Source of the DNA: Jannaschia helgolandensis
GTDB lineage: Bacteria > Pseudomonadota > Alphaproteobacteria > Rhodobacterales > Rhodobacteraceae
Assembly (NCBI RefSeq): GCF_900109285.1
Contig: NZ_FNZQ01000008.1
Location: 81,773-145,772, forward strand
Reading direction: 5' to 3'
Length of the DNA stretch: 64,000 bases
Below the pieces are notes generated by a model that did not search any database, had not been told where the DNA came from, and worked only from the letters and a program-made list of their open reading frames with translations. This document shows, in pieces, positions 53,844 to 62,606 of this stretch. The position numbers were made by a program, and so were the translations under genes. Each line of letters opens with the position of its first letter. Within the stretch, counting starts at the first letter, position 1.

Positions 53844-54304
53844 ATGAAATCCGCGATGGCGGGAATGTCGTTCAGGTCGAGACGCGGTTGCGGCAGGTCG
53901 CAGGTGCCGGTGCAGGCGATGGCGAGGATCGAGGTATCGGCGGCGGCGAGCGGGGGTTTGCCCGTCTCGGGACGCCAAGCTTCGAGGCGGGGGTGGGTAC
54001 CGTGCTTCCACCCCTCGGCCAGCACGATGTCGCAGGGGGCCAGACGAGAGAGGAGGTGGTCGATGGTCGGCTCCGACACCTCCTCCATCAGGGTCAGGCG
54101 CTGATCGGTGGCAAGCACCACCTGTCGTGCGCCCGCCATGCGATGACGATGCGTGTCGGAGCCGGGCTGTTCCAGATCGACGGCGTGATGGGTGTGCTTG
54201 AGGGTGCTGACGGTCAGCCCGCGCTGCGCGAGTTCGGTGACCAGCGCGGCGGTGAGCGTCGTTTTGCCCGCGTTCTTGTGGCCGATGATGCCCATCAGGA
54301 TCAT
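53831..54304 (-). CDS. mobB: Molybdopterin-guanine dinucleotide biosynthesis protein MobB
   Basis: 157 residues. The P-loop is GHKNAGKTTLTAALV, followed by 'STLKHTHHAVDLEQPGSDTH', 'AGARQVVLATDQRLTLM' and 'DIVLAEGWKHGTHPRLE', all in the usual MobB order. It binds GTP and helps MobA make the MGD (bis-MGD) cofactor. Overlaps mobA by 4 bases (ATGA) and the MoeA fusion by 13. Confidence 0.93.
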   Translation of the reverse strand: MILMGIIGHKNAGKTTLTAALVTELAQRGLTVSTLKHTHHAVDLEQPGSDTHRHRMAGARQVVLATDQRLTLMEEVSEPTIDHLLSRLAPCDIVLAEGWKHGTHPRLEAWRPETGKPPLAAADTSILAIACTGTCDLPQPRLDLNDIPAIADFICST

Positions 54305-54915
54305 GCCATCGCCTCGGCCCGCGCGAGGTCTTCGGGGGTGTTCACATTGAAGAACGGGTCCCAGGGCGTTGTGGGGAAGACGGCGAGGCCCGCGCCATGA
54401 CGGTCGGTCCAGTGCAGGATCTTGCGCGTACCGGCGGCCAATGCGGCGCGCAGATCGTTGCGCAGCGCGGTGGGCCAGAGACCGAAGGTCGGTTGCGGCC
54501 AGGTCTTCGCACCCTCCTGCGTGGCGGCAAGTGCCAGACCCGTGGGACCGGCGGCGGCCAGCAGGCGGGGAACCAGATCGGGCGGCAGGAAGGGGGTGTC
54601 GGCGGCGGCGGTGACGATATGCGGACAGCCCAGCGCCGCGGCCCAGTCCAGACCGGCGAGGACACCCGCCAGCGGGCCGGGATGGTCGGGCGCGGTATCG
54701 GGCAGGACCGGGAGGTTCAGATCGGCCCAGCGCGTCGGGTCGCCGTTGGCATTCAGCGCGATGCGGTCGACCTGTGGCGCGAGGGTGCCGATGACACGGG
54801 CGATGAGGGATGTGCCGTTGATAAGCAAACGCCCCTTGTCGATGTTATTGGCATCGGTGCCGCCCATGCGGGTTGCGCGCCCCCCTGCGAGGATAAGGCC
54901 GTGAGGCTGAGTCAT
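54301..54915 (-). CDS. mobA: Molybdenum cofactor guanylyltransferase MobA
   Basis: 204 residues. The nucleotide-binding loop is 'GLILAGGRATRMGGTDANNI', then a Lys (DKGRLLINGTSL); 'PDHPGPLAGVLAGLDWA' and 'ADTPFLPPDLVPRLL' follow, with 'FFNVNTPEDLARAE' at the end. It transfers GMP from GTP to molybdopterin-Mo. The start at 54915 (ATG) leaves a 4-base overlap with the secreted-protein gene upstream; longer frames to 55161 are antisense to it. Confidence 0.93.
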   Translation of the reverse strand: MTQPHGLILAGGRATRMGGTDANNIDKGRLLINGTSLIARVIGTLAPQVDRIALNANGDPTRWADLNLPVLPDTAPDHPGPLAGVLAGLDWAAALGCPHIVTAAADTPFLPPDLVPRLLAAAGPTGLALAATQEGAKTWPQPTFGLWPTALRNDLRAALAAGTRKILHWTDRHGAGLAVFPTTPWDPFFNVNTPEDLARAEAMA

Positions 54916-55544
54916 CGGCACCGCTGCAATCCGTAGCGGTCGCCGATGGTGAATATCTCGACCTTGACGACAAGGGGGCGGTCGTCTGCGTCGAAGGTGG
55001 TGCGGATCAGGCTGTAGACCGGCGCGCGCAAGGTATCGGACCACAGCGCCTTGCGGTCCATGACGCCGATGATCAGCGGCATGGTTTGTCGCCCGCGCCA
55101 GATGTCCACGGTCGCCGGGCCAAGGTCGGACACCTCCTCCACGTTCCAGCGGGCCGGGCATCCGGGATGCGCCTGAGGCGCGACGATGGTCGCGACCCAG
55201 GCCCGGATGGAGTTGCGGTCGCCCAAGGCGTTGAAGATGGCAAGCAGACAGGTCTGATGGTCGCGGGCCGACCGGGTTCCGGGCCAGTCATAGGACGCGA
55301 GGTCCACCACGACGGCGCCGGGCAGGTCCGCGCGAAGGCAATCTGTGACGTTTACCGTGGCACGACTCGACAGAAACCGGGTCTGGGTGACGGCGACGGT
55401 GGGAAGCATCGCGCCGTATCCATTGATCACGATGTCGACGGGGCGCAGATCCTGCCGGAGGCGGAGCAGTTCGTCACCGGCGATGCCACGGCCGGGCAAC
55501 AGGACCGCAAGCGCAAGCAGAACGGCAATCACTCCGCGTCCCAT
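54912..55544 (-). CDS. Secreted four-cysteine protein of unknown function in the Moco operon
   Basis: 210 residues with a signal peptide ('VIAVLLALAVLLPGRGIAG'). The mature protein has four cysteines (NVTDCLRAD, HQTCLLAIF, AHPGCPARW and near the C-terminal GLQRCR), enough for two disulfides, and beta-rich alternating segments ('TRFLSSRATVNVTDC', 'LIRTTFDADDRPLVVKVEIF'). I recognise no family. It sits between fdhD (16-base overlap) and mobA (4-base overlap), so it is coexpressed with Moco genes and may help periplasmic molybdoenzymes; this is inference from position only. Confidence 0.78.
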   Translation of the reverse strand: MGRGVIAVLLALAVLLPGRGIAGDELLRLRQDLRPVDIVINGYGAMLPTVAVTQTRFLSSRATVNVTDCLRADLPGAVVVDLASYDWPGTRSARDHQTCLLAIFNALGDRNSIRAWVATIVAPQAHPGCPARWNVEEVSDLGPATVDIWRGRQTMPLIIGVMDRKALWSDTLRAPVYSLIRTTFDADDRPLVVKVEIFTIGDRYGLQRCR

Positions 55545-56356
55545 ATCACGCGCCCTTCCCCGCTGAGGCAGACGAAGCGCGACCCTTTCATCCGACCGAT
55601 TACGGTCAGGCCGACCTGTCGTGCGATTTCAACGCCCCAGGCGGTAAAGCCGGAGCGGGAGACGAGGATCGGAACCCCCATGAGAGCGCATTTTATCACC
55701 ATTTCGGACGTCAGGCGACCGGTCGTATAAAGCGTCTTGTCCGCCGGATCGGTGCCGGTGTCGCGCATCCATCCGGCCAGTTTGTCGACGGCGTTGTGGC
55801 GACCGACGTCTTCGAAATACGCCAGCGGGTCGGGCCCCCGGCACAGGCAGGTGCCGTGGATGGCGCCCGCTTCCAGATAGAGAGACGGCGTGCGGTTGAT
55901 GGCGCTCGACAGCGCATTGAGGTCGCGGACATGCAGCGGAGTGGGCGGCAGGGTCAGGCCCTCCAACCCCTCCATCATGTCGCCGAAGACGGTGCCGACG
56001 GCACAGCCGGAGGTTCGGGTGGCGCGGGCCAGCTTGGCCTCGTGGTCGGTTTCCACGGCGGTGCGGACGACAACGGTTTCAAGTTCCTCGTCGTAATCGA
56101 TGCCCGTCACTTCGTCCGCGGCGCGCACCATTCCCTGATTGACGAGGAATCCCAGCGCCAGCCATTCCGGGTGGTCGCCGATGGTCATCGCCGTGACGAT
56201 TTCGCGGCTGTTGAGATATATCGTCAGCGGGCGTTCCTCGACCACGCGCAGGCCAATCGACGCTCCGGTCTGGTCCACGCCGGTCACGGCCCGCGTCAAA
56301 CGCGGAGAACTCGGGTCGGGCGCGACGCGCAGGGTGGAGGGAGTTTGCGTAGACAC
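55529..56356 (-). CDS. fdhD: Formate dehydrogenase accessory sulfurtransferase FdhD
   Basis: 275 residues from a GTG start. Landmarks are 'PLTIYLNSREIVTAMTIGDH' (N-terminal), the loop RTSGCAVGTVFGD, CLCRGPD, 'YFEDVGRHNAVDKLAGWM' and 'ILVSRSGFTAWGVEIARQVG'. FdhD carries sulfur from IscS to the Mo cofactor of formate dehydrogenase. The catalytic loop has one Cys (GCAVG), where E. coli has the CxxC pair Cys121/Cys124. First gene of the operon fdhD-secreted protein-mobA-mobB-moeA fusion. No formate dehydrogenase gene is in the window. Confidence 0.9.
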   Translation of the reverse strand: MSTQTPSTLRVAPDPSSPRLTRAVTGVDQTGASIGLRVVEERPLTIYLNSREIVTAMTIGDHPEWLALGFLVNQGMVRAADEVTGIDYDEELETVVVRTAVETDHEAKLARATRTSGCAVGTVFGDMMEGLEGLTLPPTPLHVRDLNALSSAINRTPSLYLEAGAIHGTCLCRGPDPLAYFEDVGRHNAVDKLAGWMRDTGTDPADKTLYTTGRLTSEMVIKCALMGVPILVSRSGFTAWGVEIARQVGLTVIGRMKGSRFVCLSGEGRVIWDAE

Positions 56357-56417
56357 TTGAGACCTGTCGGACGGAGAGTTATCGCAACCTGTCTGTCACG
56401 CGAGAGGGATGCAAGCG

Positions 56418-57134
56418 ATGGTAAGGTCTCCGTTCCGGCGCGGGGTGGCCGAAGGGCTGCCGTTTCTGGTCATCATGGTCCCCTTCGGAGCGCTGTTCGG
56501 TGTGCTGGGCGTGGAGGCGGGTCTGCCCATCGCGCAGGTCATGGGCTTTTCAGTACTGGTGATCGCGGGCGCGTCGCAGTTCACCGCCGTGCAACTGATG
56601 CTGGACAGCGTGCCAGCGGTGATCGTCGTCCTGTCGGCCCTGGCGGTGAACCTGCGGATGGCGATGTATTCCGCGGCGATGGTGCCGCACATCGGGGCGG
56701 CACCGCTGTGGCAACGGTCACTGATCGCGTATTTCCTGGTGGATCAGACCTATGCGCTGTCGGTCAGTGCCTATGAGGACCGGGTCGATTGGGGCATCGC
56801 CGACAAGGTCGCGTATTTTGCCGGAACCGCGCTGCCGGTGTTTCCCGCCTGGGTCGGTTCGACGTTCGTGGGGGCCGTCCTGGGCGCGCGGGTGCCGGAT
56901 GAATGGGCACTGGATTTCGCGCTGCCGCTGGCATTTCTGGCGCTGGTCGGACCCTTGTTGAAGACGCGGGCGCATGTTGCCGCGGCCTTCGTGTCGGTCG
57001 TTGGGGCGCTGGCACTGGTGTGGGTGCCGTGGAATCTGGGGCTGATACTGGCCGCGATCCTGGCCTTGATGACCGGCGCGGAAGTCGAGCGCAGGACTGC
57101 GGCGCGACCCGTCGGCACGGAACAGAGAACATGA
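56418..57134 (+). CDS. AzlC-family branched-chain amino acid exporter, large subunit
   Basis: 238 residues, polytopic (about 6-7 helices). AzlC motifs include 'GLPFLVIMVPFGALFGVLG', 'VLVIAGASQFTAVQLM' and 'LAVNLRMAMYSAAMVPHIG'. The ATG at 56418 is preferred: GAGGG is 9 bases upstream, while the ATG at 56409 directly abuts it. With AzlD it forms an exporter of branched-chain amino acids or analogues. Divergent from fdhD; ATGA overlap with azlD. Confidence 0.9.
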   Translation: MVRSPFRRGVAEGLPFLVIMVPFGALFGVLGVEAGLPIAQVMGFSVLVIAGASQFTAVQLMLDSVPAVIVVLSALAVNLRMAMYSAAMVPHIGAAPLWQRSLIAYFLVDQTYALSVSAYEDRVDWGIADKVAYFAGTALPVFPAWVGSTFVGAVLGARVPDEWALDFALPLAFLALVGPLLKTRAHVAAAFVSVVGALALVWVPWNLGLILAAILALMTGAEVERRTAARPVGTEQRT

Positions 57135-57469
57135 GTCCCGTCGAGATCGGAGGTCCCGGCGTCTGGGGTATCATCGCGGCTCTGGGGGTGCTGACCTATC
57201 TGACACGGTTCGTGTTCCTGGGGATCGTCGGCGACCGGCCCCTGCCCGGCTGGCTGTTGCGGCATCTGCGTTATACCGGGGTAGCCGTCCTGCCGGGGCT
57301 GGTCGCACCGCTGATCGTCTGGCCCGCCGCGACGGGCGGCGAAACGGACCCGATCCGTCTGATTGCATCCGCCGCCGCACTGGGTGTCGGCGTCTGGCGC
57401 AAGGACGTCGTTCAGGCAGTCGTCGCGGGTGCGCTGGTGATGGGCGGGCTGAGCTGGCTAAACGGGTAA
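57131..57469 (+). CDS. AzlD-family branched-chain amino acid exporter, small subunit
   Basis: 112 residues, four hydrophobic segments, with 'IIAALGVLTYLTRFVFLGIV', 'LRYTGVAVLPGLVAPLIVW' and 'AAALGVGVWRKDVVQAVVAG', all typical of AzlD. It completes the AzlCD exporter. The start lies in an ATGA overlap with azlC. It converges with the Lrp-type regulator, overlapping it by 12 bases. Confidence 0.9.
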   Translation: MSPVEIGGPGVWGIIAALGVLTYLTRFVFLGIVGDRPLPGWLLRHLRYTGVAVLPGLVAPLIVWPAATGGETDPIRLIASAAALGVGVWRKDVVQAVVAGALVMGGLSWLNG

Positions 57470-57922
57470 GGCCGTCGTCTTGAACACCGTCTTGAGCGCG
57501 AAGGACGACTGCATCTTGGACACACCCGGAAGCCGCGCCAGATGGCGGCGGTGGATGGTGGCGAAATCTTCGGAATCGCGCGCGACGACCTTGAGCAGAT
57601 AGTCATAGGCCCCGGTCATCAGGTGGCATTCCAGAACATCGGGGATACGCGTGACCGCCGCCTCAAACGCATCGAGGACGTCATCGGCCTGTGTCGCGAG
57701 GCTGATCTCGACAAAAACGGTGGTGGGGCGTCCAACGGCACGCGGGTTCAGCAAGGCGACGGTTTTGTGAATTATGCCGGTCGCCTCCAGTCGTTGCAGG
57801 CGCCGATGACAGGCGGAGGGGGAAAGATTCAACTTTTCAGACAGTTGCGCCGAAGTAAGTCGGGCGTCCCGCTGCACCAGGCGCAGCAGACGGGCGTCGG
57901 TATCGTCGATCTGATGCTCCAC
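57458..57922 (-). CDS. Lrp/AsnC-family transcriptional regulator (probable ald regulator)
   Basis: 154 residues from a GTG start. It has an N-terminal helix-turn-helix ('DTDARLLRLVQRDARLTSAQ', 'LNLSPSACHRRLQRLEATG') and a C-terminal RAM domain ('VARDSEDFATIHRRHLARL'). It is divergent from alanine dehydrogenase with ~130 bases between, an arrangement in which such regulators (AldR/BkdR-type) activate ald in response to alanine. The 58020-58050 upstream stretch is AT-rich, compatible with a regulated promoter. Confidence 0.9.
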   Translation of the reverse strand: MEHQIDDTDARLLRLVQRDARLTSAQLSEKLNLSPSACHRRLQRLEATGIIHKTVALLNPRAVGRPTTVFVEISLATQADDVLDAFEAAVTRIPDVLECHLMTGAYDYLLKVVARDSEDFATIHRRHLARLPGVSKMQSSFALKTVFKTTALPV

Positions 57923-58053
57923 GCTGAAATTTCCAGTTTTTGATGAAACAGCGCAAATTATTCGCGCAAGATGGATTTGATACGCCTGTGTTAACGAAAT
58001 ACATGCAATCCGTCACCCTTATGATCGCGCCCATATAACTCAGGGAGAACATG

Positions 58054-59169
58054 ATGCTCATCGGCTGCCCCAAGGAAATCAAACCGCAGGAATTCCGCGT
58101 TGGCATGACGCCTATGGCCGCGCTGGAAGCGATCGCCCATGGTCATTCGGTGGTCGTCGAAACAAACGCGGGAGTCGGCTCGGGCTTCGACGACGCACAA
58201 TATCTCGCGGTCGGTGCCAAGATCGTCGACACCGCCGAGGAGGTCTTTGCGACCGCCGATATGATCGTGAAGGTCAAGGAGCCTCAGTCGGAGGAACGCG
58301 CGCGCCTGCGCGAAGGCCAGATATTGTTCACCTATCTGCACCTTGCGCCAGACCCCGCCCAGACCAATGATCTGCTGGCATCGGGCGCGACCTGCATCGC
58401 CTATGAAACCGTCACGGACCGTGCAGGCGGCCTGCCCCTGCTGGCGCCAATGTCCGAGGTTGCGGGCCGTCTGGCACCGCAAGTCGGGGCATGGACCCTG
58501 CAGAAGGCCAATGGCGGGCGCGGCGTCTTGCTGGGCGGCGTTCCCGGTGTAGGCCCGGCGCAGGTCGTGGTTATCGGCGGCGGTGTCGTCGGCACCCATG
58601 CCGCCAAGATCGCGGCAGGCATGGGTGCGGATGTCACCGTGCTGGACCGCTCCCTGCCGCGCCTGCGCTATCTGGACGATGCCTTCGGCGGCACCTTCAA
58701 GACCCGCTTCGCCAGCGCCGGCAATACCGCCGAGTTGGTGATGGCGGCCGACATGGTGATCGGTGCCGTGCTGATCCCCGGTGCTGCCGCGCCGAAACTG
58801 GTCAAGCGCGCGGACCTGTCGCACATGAAACCCGGTGCAGCGATCGTCGATGTCGCCATCGATCAGGGCGGATGCTTCGAGACGTCGAAGGCCACCACGC
58901 ACGAAGACCCGATCTACGAGGTCGACGGCATCATGCATTATTGCGTGGCGAACATGCCGGGCGCGGTCGCGCGCACCTCGACGCTTGCCCTGGGCAACGC
59001 GACGCTGCCGTTCCTGTTGTCGCTGGCCAACAAGGGCTGGAAAAAGGCCTGCGCCGATGACGCGCATCTGAAGAACGGATTGAACGTCCATGCCGGCAAG
59101 CTGACCTATGCCGCCGTGGGCGAAGCCCTGGGTCTGGAGTCGGTCGACGCGGACAGCGTTCTGGCCTGA
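58054..59169 (+). CDS. ald: Alanine dehydrogenase
   Basis: 371 residues, the usual length. The start at 58054 (second ATG) has GGAG 6 bases upstream. Landmarks are IGCPKEIKPQEFRVGMTP (with the catalytic Lys/Arg region), 'GVPGVGPAQVVVIGGGVVGT' (NAD loop, G-x-G-x-x-G), 'MKPGAAIVDVAIDQGGCFET' and 'VANMPGAVARTSTLALGN'. It deaminates L-alanine to pyruvate with NAD+. A hairpin terminator follows at 59195. Confidence 0.95.
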   Translation: MLIGCPKEIKPQEFRVGMTPMAALEAIAHGHSVVVETNAGVGSGFDDAQYLAVGAKIVDTAEEVFATADMIVKVKEPQSEERARLREGQILFTYLHLAPDPAQTNDLLASGATCIAYETVTDRAGGLPLLAPMSEVAGRLAPQVGAWTLQKANGGRGVLLGGVPGVGPAQVVVIGGGVVGTHAAKIAAGMGADVTVLDRSLPRLRYLDDAFGGTFKTRFASAGNTAELVMAADMVIGAVLIPGAAAPKLVKRADLSHMKPGAAIVDVAIDQGGCFETSKATTHEDPIYEVDGIMHYCVANMPGAVARTSTLALGNATLPFLLSLANKGWKKACADDAHLKNGLNVHAGKLTYAAVGEALGLESVDADSVLA

Positions 59170-59194
59170 GCGAATGCTTTGACGAATGTGTAAG

Positions 59195-59214
59195 GGGCCC
59201 GCGCTTGCGGGCCC
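59195..59214 (+). terminator. Hairpin terminator between ald and mscL
   Basis: Perfect 8-bp stem (GGGCCCGC / GCGGGCCC) with a GCTT tetraloop, 26 bases past the ald stop and just before the convergent mscL stop. The following TTG is only a short T-run, so termination may be partial. Confidence 0.6.
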
Positions 59215-59235
59215 GTTGCACGCTTGGAGAGCGGA

Positions 59236-59670
59236 TTATGCCCCGCGCTTCAGATTGTCGCGGATCTCCAGAAGGACATCCAGTTCGGATGGGCCGGTCT
59301 TCACCTCGGGGGCAATGTCGTCTGGATGCTCCGCCACGGATTTCACCCGGTTGACCATCTTGACCAGCATGAACACGACAAAGGCGATGATCAGGAAGTT
59401 GATGCAGGCGGTGATGAACGCACCATAGGCGAAAATGGCCGCGCCAGTTGCGCGCGCCGCCTCGAGTCCCGTACCCGCGGGTACATCGCCGGACAGCACG
59501 ACATACATGCTTGTGAAATCGACACCGCCGAGGACCAAGCCGATGACCGGGTTGATCAGATCGCCCACCACCGATGTGACGATGGCGGTGAACGCCGCCC
59601 CGATGATGATGCCGACCGCCAGGTCCATGACGTTGCCCTTGGCGATGAAATCCTTGAATTCATTTATCAT
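59236..59670 (-). CDS. mscL: Large-conductance mechanosensitive channel
   Basis: 144 residues, two transmembrane helices. The N-terminal '[19 protein letters not shown]' and pore helix '[20 protein letters not shown]' are classic MscL; the second helix is '[20 protein letters not shown]' and a C-terminal amphipathic helix follows ([15 protein letters not shown]). It opens under high membrane tension to release solutes on osmotic downshock. Convergent with ald. Confidence 0.95.
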   Translation of the reverse strand: MINEFKDFIAKGNVMDLAVGIIIGAAFTAIVTSVVGDLINPVIGLVLGGVDFTSMYVVLSGDVPAGTGLEAARATGAAIFAYGAFITACINFLIIAFVVFMLVKMVNRVKSVAEHPDDIAPEVKTGPSELDVLLEIRDNLKRGA

Positions 59671-59814
59671 ATTGTCCCTCGCTTGGTCGTTATCGTGCTA
59701 ATCCCGGCAGTCCGGGTATTCGGGCACAGGCATTGTCGGTTTTCGCGACTGAGTCACCCGTTTTCTTCGCTTTCAGCGGGTATCGGGTGAGAGGCAAAAC
59801 GCGAGAAGTTGCGC

Positions 59815-60400
59815 ATGACCGACCTTTCAGCCTTTCGCTCACACGTCATCGGGGGCCGGAAGATGCAACCCGGGTTACAGCTTTTCCGCTTTCCGACACC
59901 GAATGTGACTGTCGCCATTGCGCTGGAAGAAATGGGTTTGGCCTACGAGGCGCATCGCGTGACGCTGACCGATGCGGATGTGAAGTCGCCCGCGTTCTGT
60001 CGCTGAACCCCAACAGCAATATCCCCGCGATCATCGACCCGGATGGACCGGACGGCACGCCGATCGGGCTTTGGGAAAGCGGGGCAATCCTTTTGTATCT
60101 GTCGGAAAAGACTAGGCTGCTGGGCGGCGCGACCGCATCGGACAAGGCGCGGGTCACGCAATGGCTCATGTGGCAGATGGCTGGGCTGGGCCCGATGCTC
60201 GGTCAGTTGGGTTATTTCGTGAAGTTCGCAGGTAAGGACATCCACGATCCCGGCCCCGCGACCGGTACGCCGCCGAGGCGAAGCGTCTGCTGGACATCCT
60301 GTCCGGATCGCTGGCGGATCGGGACTGGATCGCGGGCGGGTACTTCATCGCCGACATAGTCATTGGGCGATGGCTGGCCGTCATTGCGGAATCGGAAGCG
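59815..60400 (+). pseudogene. Glutathione S-transferase broken by two single-base deletions
   Basis: Three successive frames read as one GST. Frame 1 gives 'LQLFRFPTPNVTVAIALEEM' and GLAYEAHRVTLTDADVKSPAF to a stop at 60004. Restoring one C near 59998 joins LSLNPNSNIPAIIDPDGPDG and 'GLWESGAILLYLSEKTRLLG' in frame 3. Restoring one C near 60251 (in GATCCC-GG) joins AEAKRLLDILSGSLADRDW and 'GGYFIADIVIGRWLAVIAES' in frame 2. The C-terminal ~40 residues expected of a GST then decay. Both losses are in C-containing contexts, so sequencing error is possible but two in one gene favour a true pseudogene. Confidence 0.78.
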
Positions 60401-60583
60401 TGGCAACCACGGCCGTTCCGAGGAAGACAAGCCCGAGGCAGAGCGCGGCGATCTGGAATCGTAATATCATGGGTGGTCTTGTAGGGCCGCTTCCTTGAGA
60501 ACCCGTTAATTGCCCGGAATTCCTTTGAAGAGACGCCGCACCCCTTAAGCGTTCCGAAAGATTCGGCTGTTAGCAACGGCAGC

Positions 60584-60901
60584 ATGATGAACAAACGCGC
60601 CCTTGTTGCCGGTCTGGCGTTGCTGTGGTTTCCGATCACGAGTATTGCCGCAACCCTCGCCGTCTTGCCCGGTGCCACGCCGGGGGCTCCCGTGCTGGTC
60701 CTGTCCCGTCCATTTGGCCCGTCAGCCGAGTCGCTCGTTACGACGGCCGGTGGATATCTGATCGACCAAGGCGCATCGCCATTCGGGGTTGTCGCAACTT
60801 CCCCATCGGCATCCTTTTCGTCCAGGCTCAAGGCTTCCGGCGCCCTAATGGTGTTGGACGCGGCTCTCCTTCCCGGCTTCATGTGTGGTGCGAATGCCTG
60901 A
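60584..60901 (+). CDS. Small exported protein of unknown function upstream of the chemoreceptor
   Basis: 105 residues with an apparent signal peptide ('[18 protein letters not shown]'). The mature ~80 residues are small and hydrophobic ('[17 protein letters not shown]', '[16 protein letters not shown]', '[19 protein letters not shown]'). I recognise no family. Its 3' end overlaps the chemoreceptor start at 60894 by 8 bases, so the two are probably coupled and may act together in signalling. Confidence 0.6.
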   Translation: MMNKRALVAGLALLWFPITSIAATLAVLPGATPGAPVLVLSRPFGPSAESLVTTAGGYLIDQGASPFGVVATSPSASFSSRLKASGALMVLDAALLPGFMCGANA

Positions 60902-62606
60902 CAAATCCCTGAATCGCAGTCGCGAAAAGGCGACACAACTGGCGCTTCTGGCCTGCCTCGCCTGCACCGTTCCGATCGGCATGGTGGCGATTGCGAACGA
61001 TATGACGCCGTGGGTCCTGATCCCGCTGTCCATGGCACTGCCCCTCGTCGGCTTCTGCATCCGCAGATTGGACCAGGGTATAGGCCGGATCGCCGTGGGG
61101 CTGGCACTGGTCGGGCAGGTCATGCTTCTGACGACCGCGATGGCGGCGCATCCATGGCAACTGGACGTCCATCTGTATTTCTTTGCAGCACTCGCCGCCA
61201 CTGCGGCCCTCGTCGATCTTCGCGCTCTCATTATCGCGGCCGCGGCCATTGCGCTCCATCATGTCTTGGCAACAGTCGCGATGCCCGCCCTGTTCTATGG
61301 ATCGACGATCGCAGACCCATGGCTTCTGCTTCAGCGGACATTGATCCATGTTTCCGCAGTCGTGATCAACGTCGCCTGGCTCGGCGCTGCGATCCATGTA
61401 CGAACGCGTCTGGTCAATGCTGCGGTGAAGGATAAGGCCAAGATCGAAGCGGCCACGGCGCGGGCCATCACCGCCGAGCGGCAGGCATCCGCTGCGCTGG
61501 TCGATGCGACGACCGCCCAGACGCAGGCGAATGTCGCACGGCAGGATGCAGAAAACGCGCTCGAACAAAGCCGGATCGACGGGCAGCGCGCCAAAGCTCT
61601 GGACGCAGAGGCCATGAAACTGCGCACGATCGAAGAAGAACGTCAGGAAAAGGAGCGAATGGTCCAGCTGAATGCGATCACGGTCTTGCGGCGCGCTTTG
61701 GAACGCCTGGCTGACGGCGATTTGTCGTCCCGGACGTCGGGGACTCTGCCGAAGGGGTACGAGGATCTGGCGGACAGGTTCGACAGCACTCTGGAATCTC
61801 TCGAATTCGCCTTGTCCGACATACATCAGGTTTCGCTGACGATTTCGGACGAAACAGATGAAATTGCGTCCGCAGCCACGGATCTGTCCCAGCGGACCGA
61901 ACGTCATGCGGCCACTCTGGAGGAAATAAGCCGATCGACCGAACAGCTTACGCAGTTGATCCGTATCACGGCCGAAGATGCGGGACAGGCCGAGGCGATC
62001 ATGGTTACCACGGGATCCGAAGCGGAAGCAGGCGCGCGGATCATGGGACAGGCTATCGCCGCGATGGCCGAGATCGAGGTTTCGGCAGGAGAGGTGCGAA
62101 AGATCACATCCATGATCGAGGATATTGCGTTCCAGACCAATCTATTGGCTCTGAATGCGGGAGTGGAGGCCGCCCGCGCCGGTGATGCGGGACGTGGTTT
62201 CGCCGTCGTCGCCTCCGAAGTTCGGGCGCTGGCGCAACGTTCGTCGGAAGCGGCAAACCGGATCAACACTTTGATCGCGCAATCCGGCGATCAGATCGTG
62301 CGGGGGGTGACACTCGTCCACGACACCGGCGACGCATTGGAAAAGATCATTGCCGCTGTCGAAACTGTAACGACACGGATCAGCACGATCGCCGCAACGT
62401 CGGAGGAACAGGCCACCGGGGTTCACGACATCAATGCGGCATTGCGTGACCTTGATCGGGTATCGCAGCAAAATGCCACCATGTTCGAGGAAACCACTGC
62501 CGCCTGTCAGACCCTCCGAACCAGCGCGCACGGACTCTCCCTGGCGATCCGAAAGTTCGGTGGCGCGGGTCCCGACGTGACCGAAACGGAGGTGCAAGCC
62601 GCGTAG
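60894..62606 (+). CDS. Membrane-embedded methyl-accepting chemotaxis protein
   Basis: 570 residues. The first ~175 residues hold about six hydrophobic segments, including '[20 protein letters not shown]' and '[16 protein letters not shown]', a membrane-integral sensor type with no periplasmic domain. Then comes a coiled region (heptads of Ala/Glu/Gln, ~185-260), a HAMP-like segment and the signalling domain. The hairpin tip reads '[20 protein letters not shown]' and '[18 protein letters not shown]', typical of MCPs. It should feed a CheA-CheW pathway, absent from the window. The start is ATG 60894; GTG at 60885 is also possible. Confidence 0.9.
   Translation: MPDKSLNRSREKATQLALLACLACTVPIGMVAIANDMTPWVLIPLSMALPLVGFCIRRLDQGIGRIAVGLALVGQVMLLTTAMAAHPWQLDVHLYFFAALAATAALVDLRALIIAAAAIALHHVLATVAMPALFYGSTIADPWLLLQRTLIHVSAVVINVAWLGAAIHVRTRLVNAAVKDKAKIEAATARAITAERQASAALVDATTAQTQANVARQDAENALEQSRIDGQRAKALDAEAMKLRTIEEERQEKERMVQLNAITVLRRALERLADGDLSSRTSGTLPKGYEDLADRFDSTLESLEFALSDIHQVSLTISDETDEIASAATDLSQRTERHAATLEEISRSTEQLTQLIRITAEDAGQAEAIMVTTGSEAEAGARIMGQAIAAMAEIEVSAGEVRKITSMIEDIAFQTNLLALNAGVEAARAGDAGRGFAVVASEVRALAQRSSEAANRINTLIAQSGDQIVRGVTLVHDTGDALEKIIAAVETVTTRISTIAATSEEQATGVHDINAALRDLDRVSQQNATMFEETTAACQTLRTSAHGLSLAIRKFGGAGPDVTETEVQAA

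Noticed and set aside
53172..54104. 310-codon plus-strand frame opposite the MoeA fusion and mobB
   Set aside because: Opposite two well-supported Moco genes; Gly/Arg-rich with no motif.
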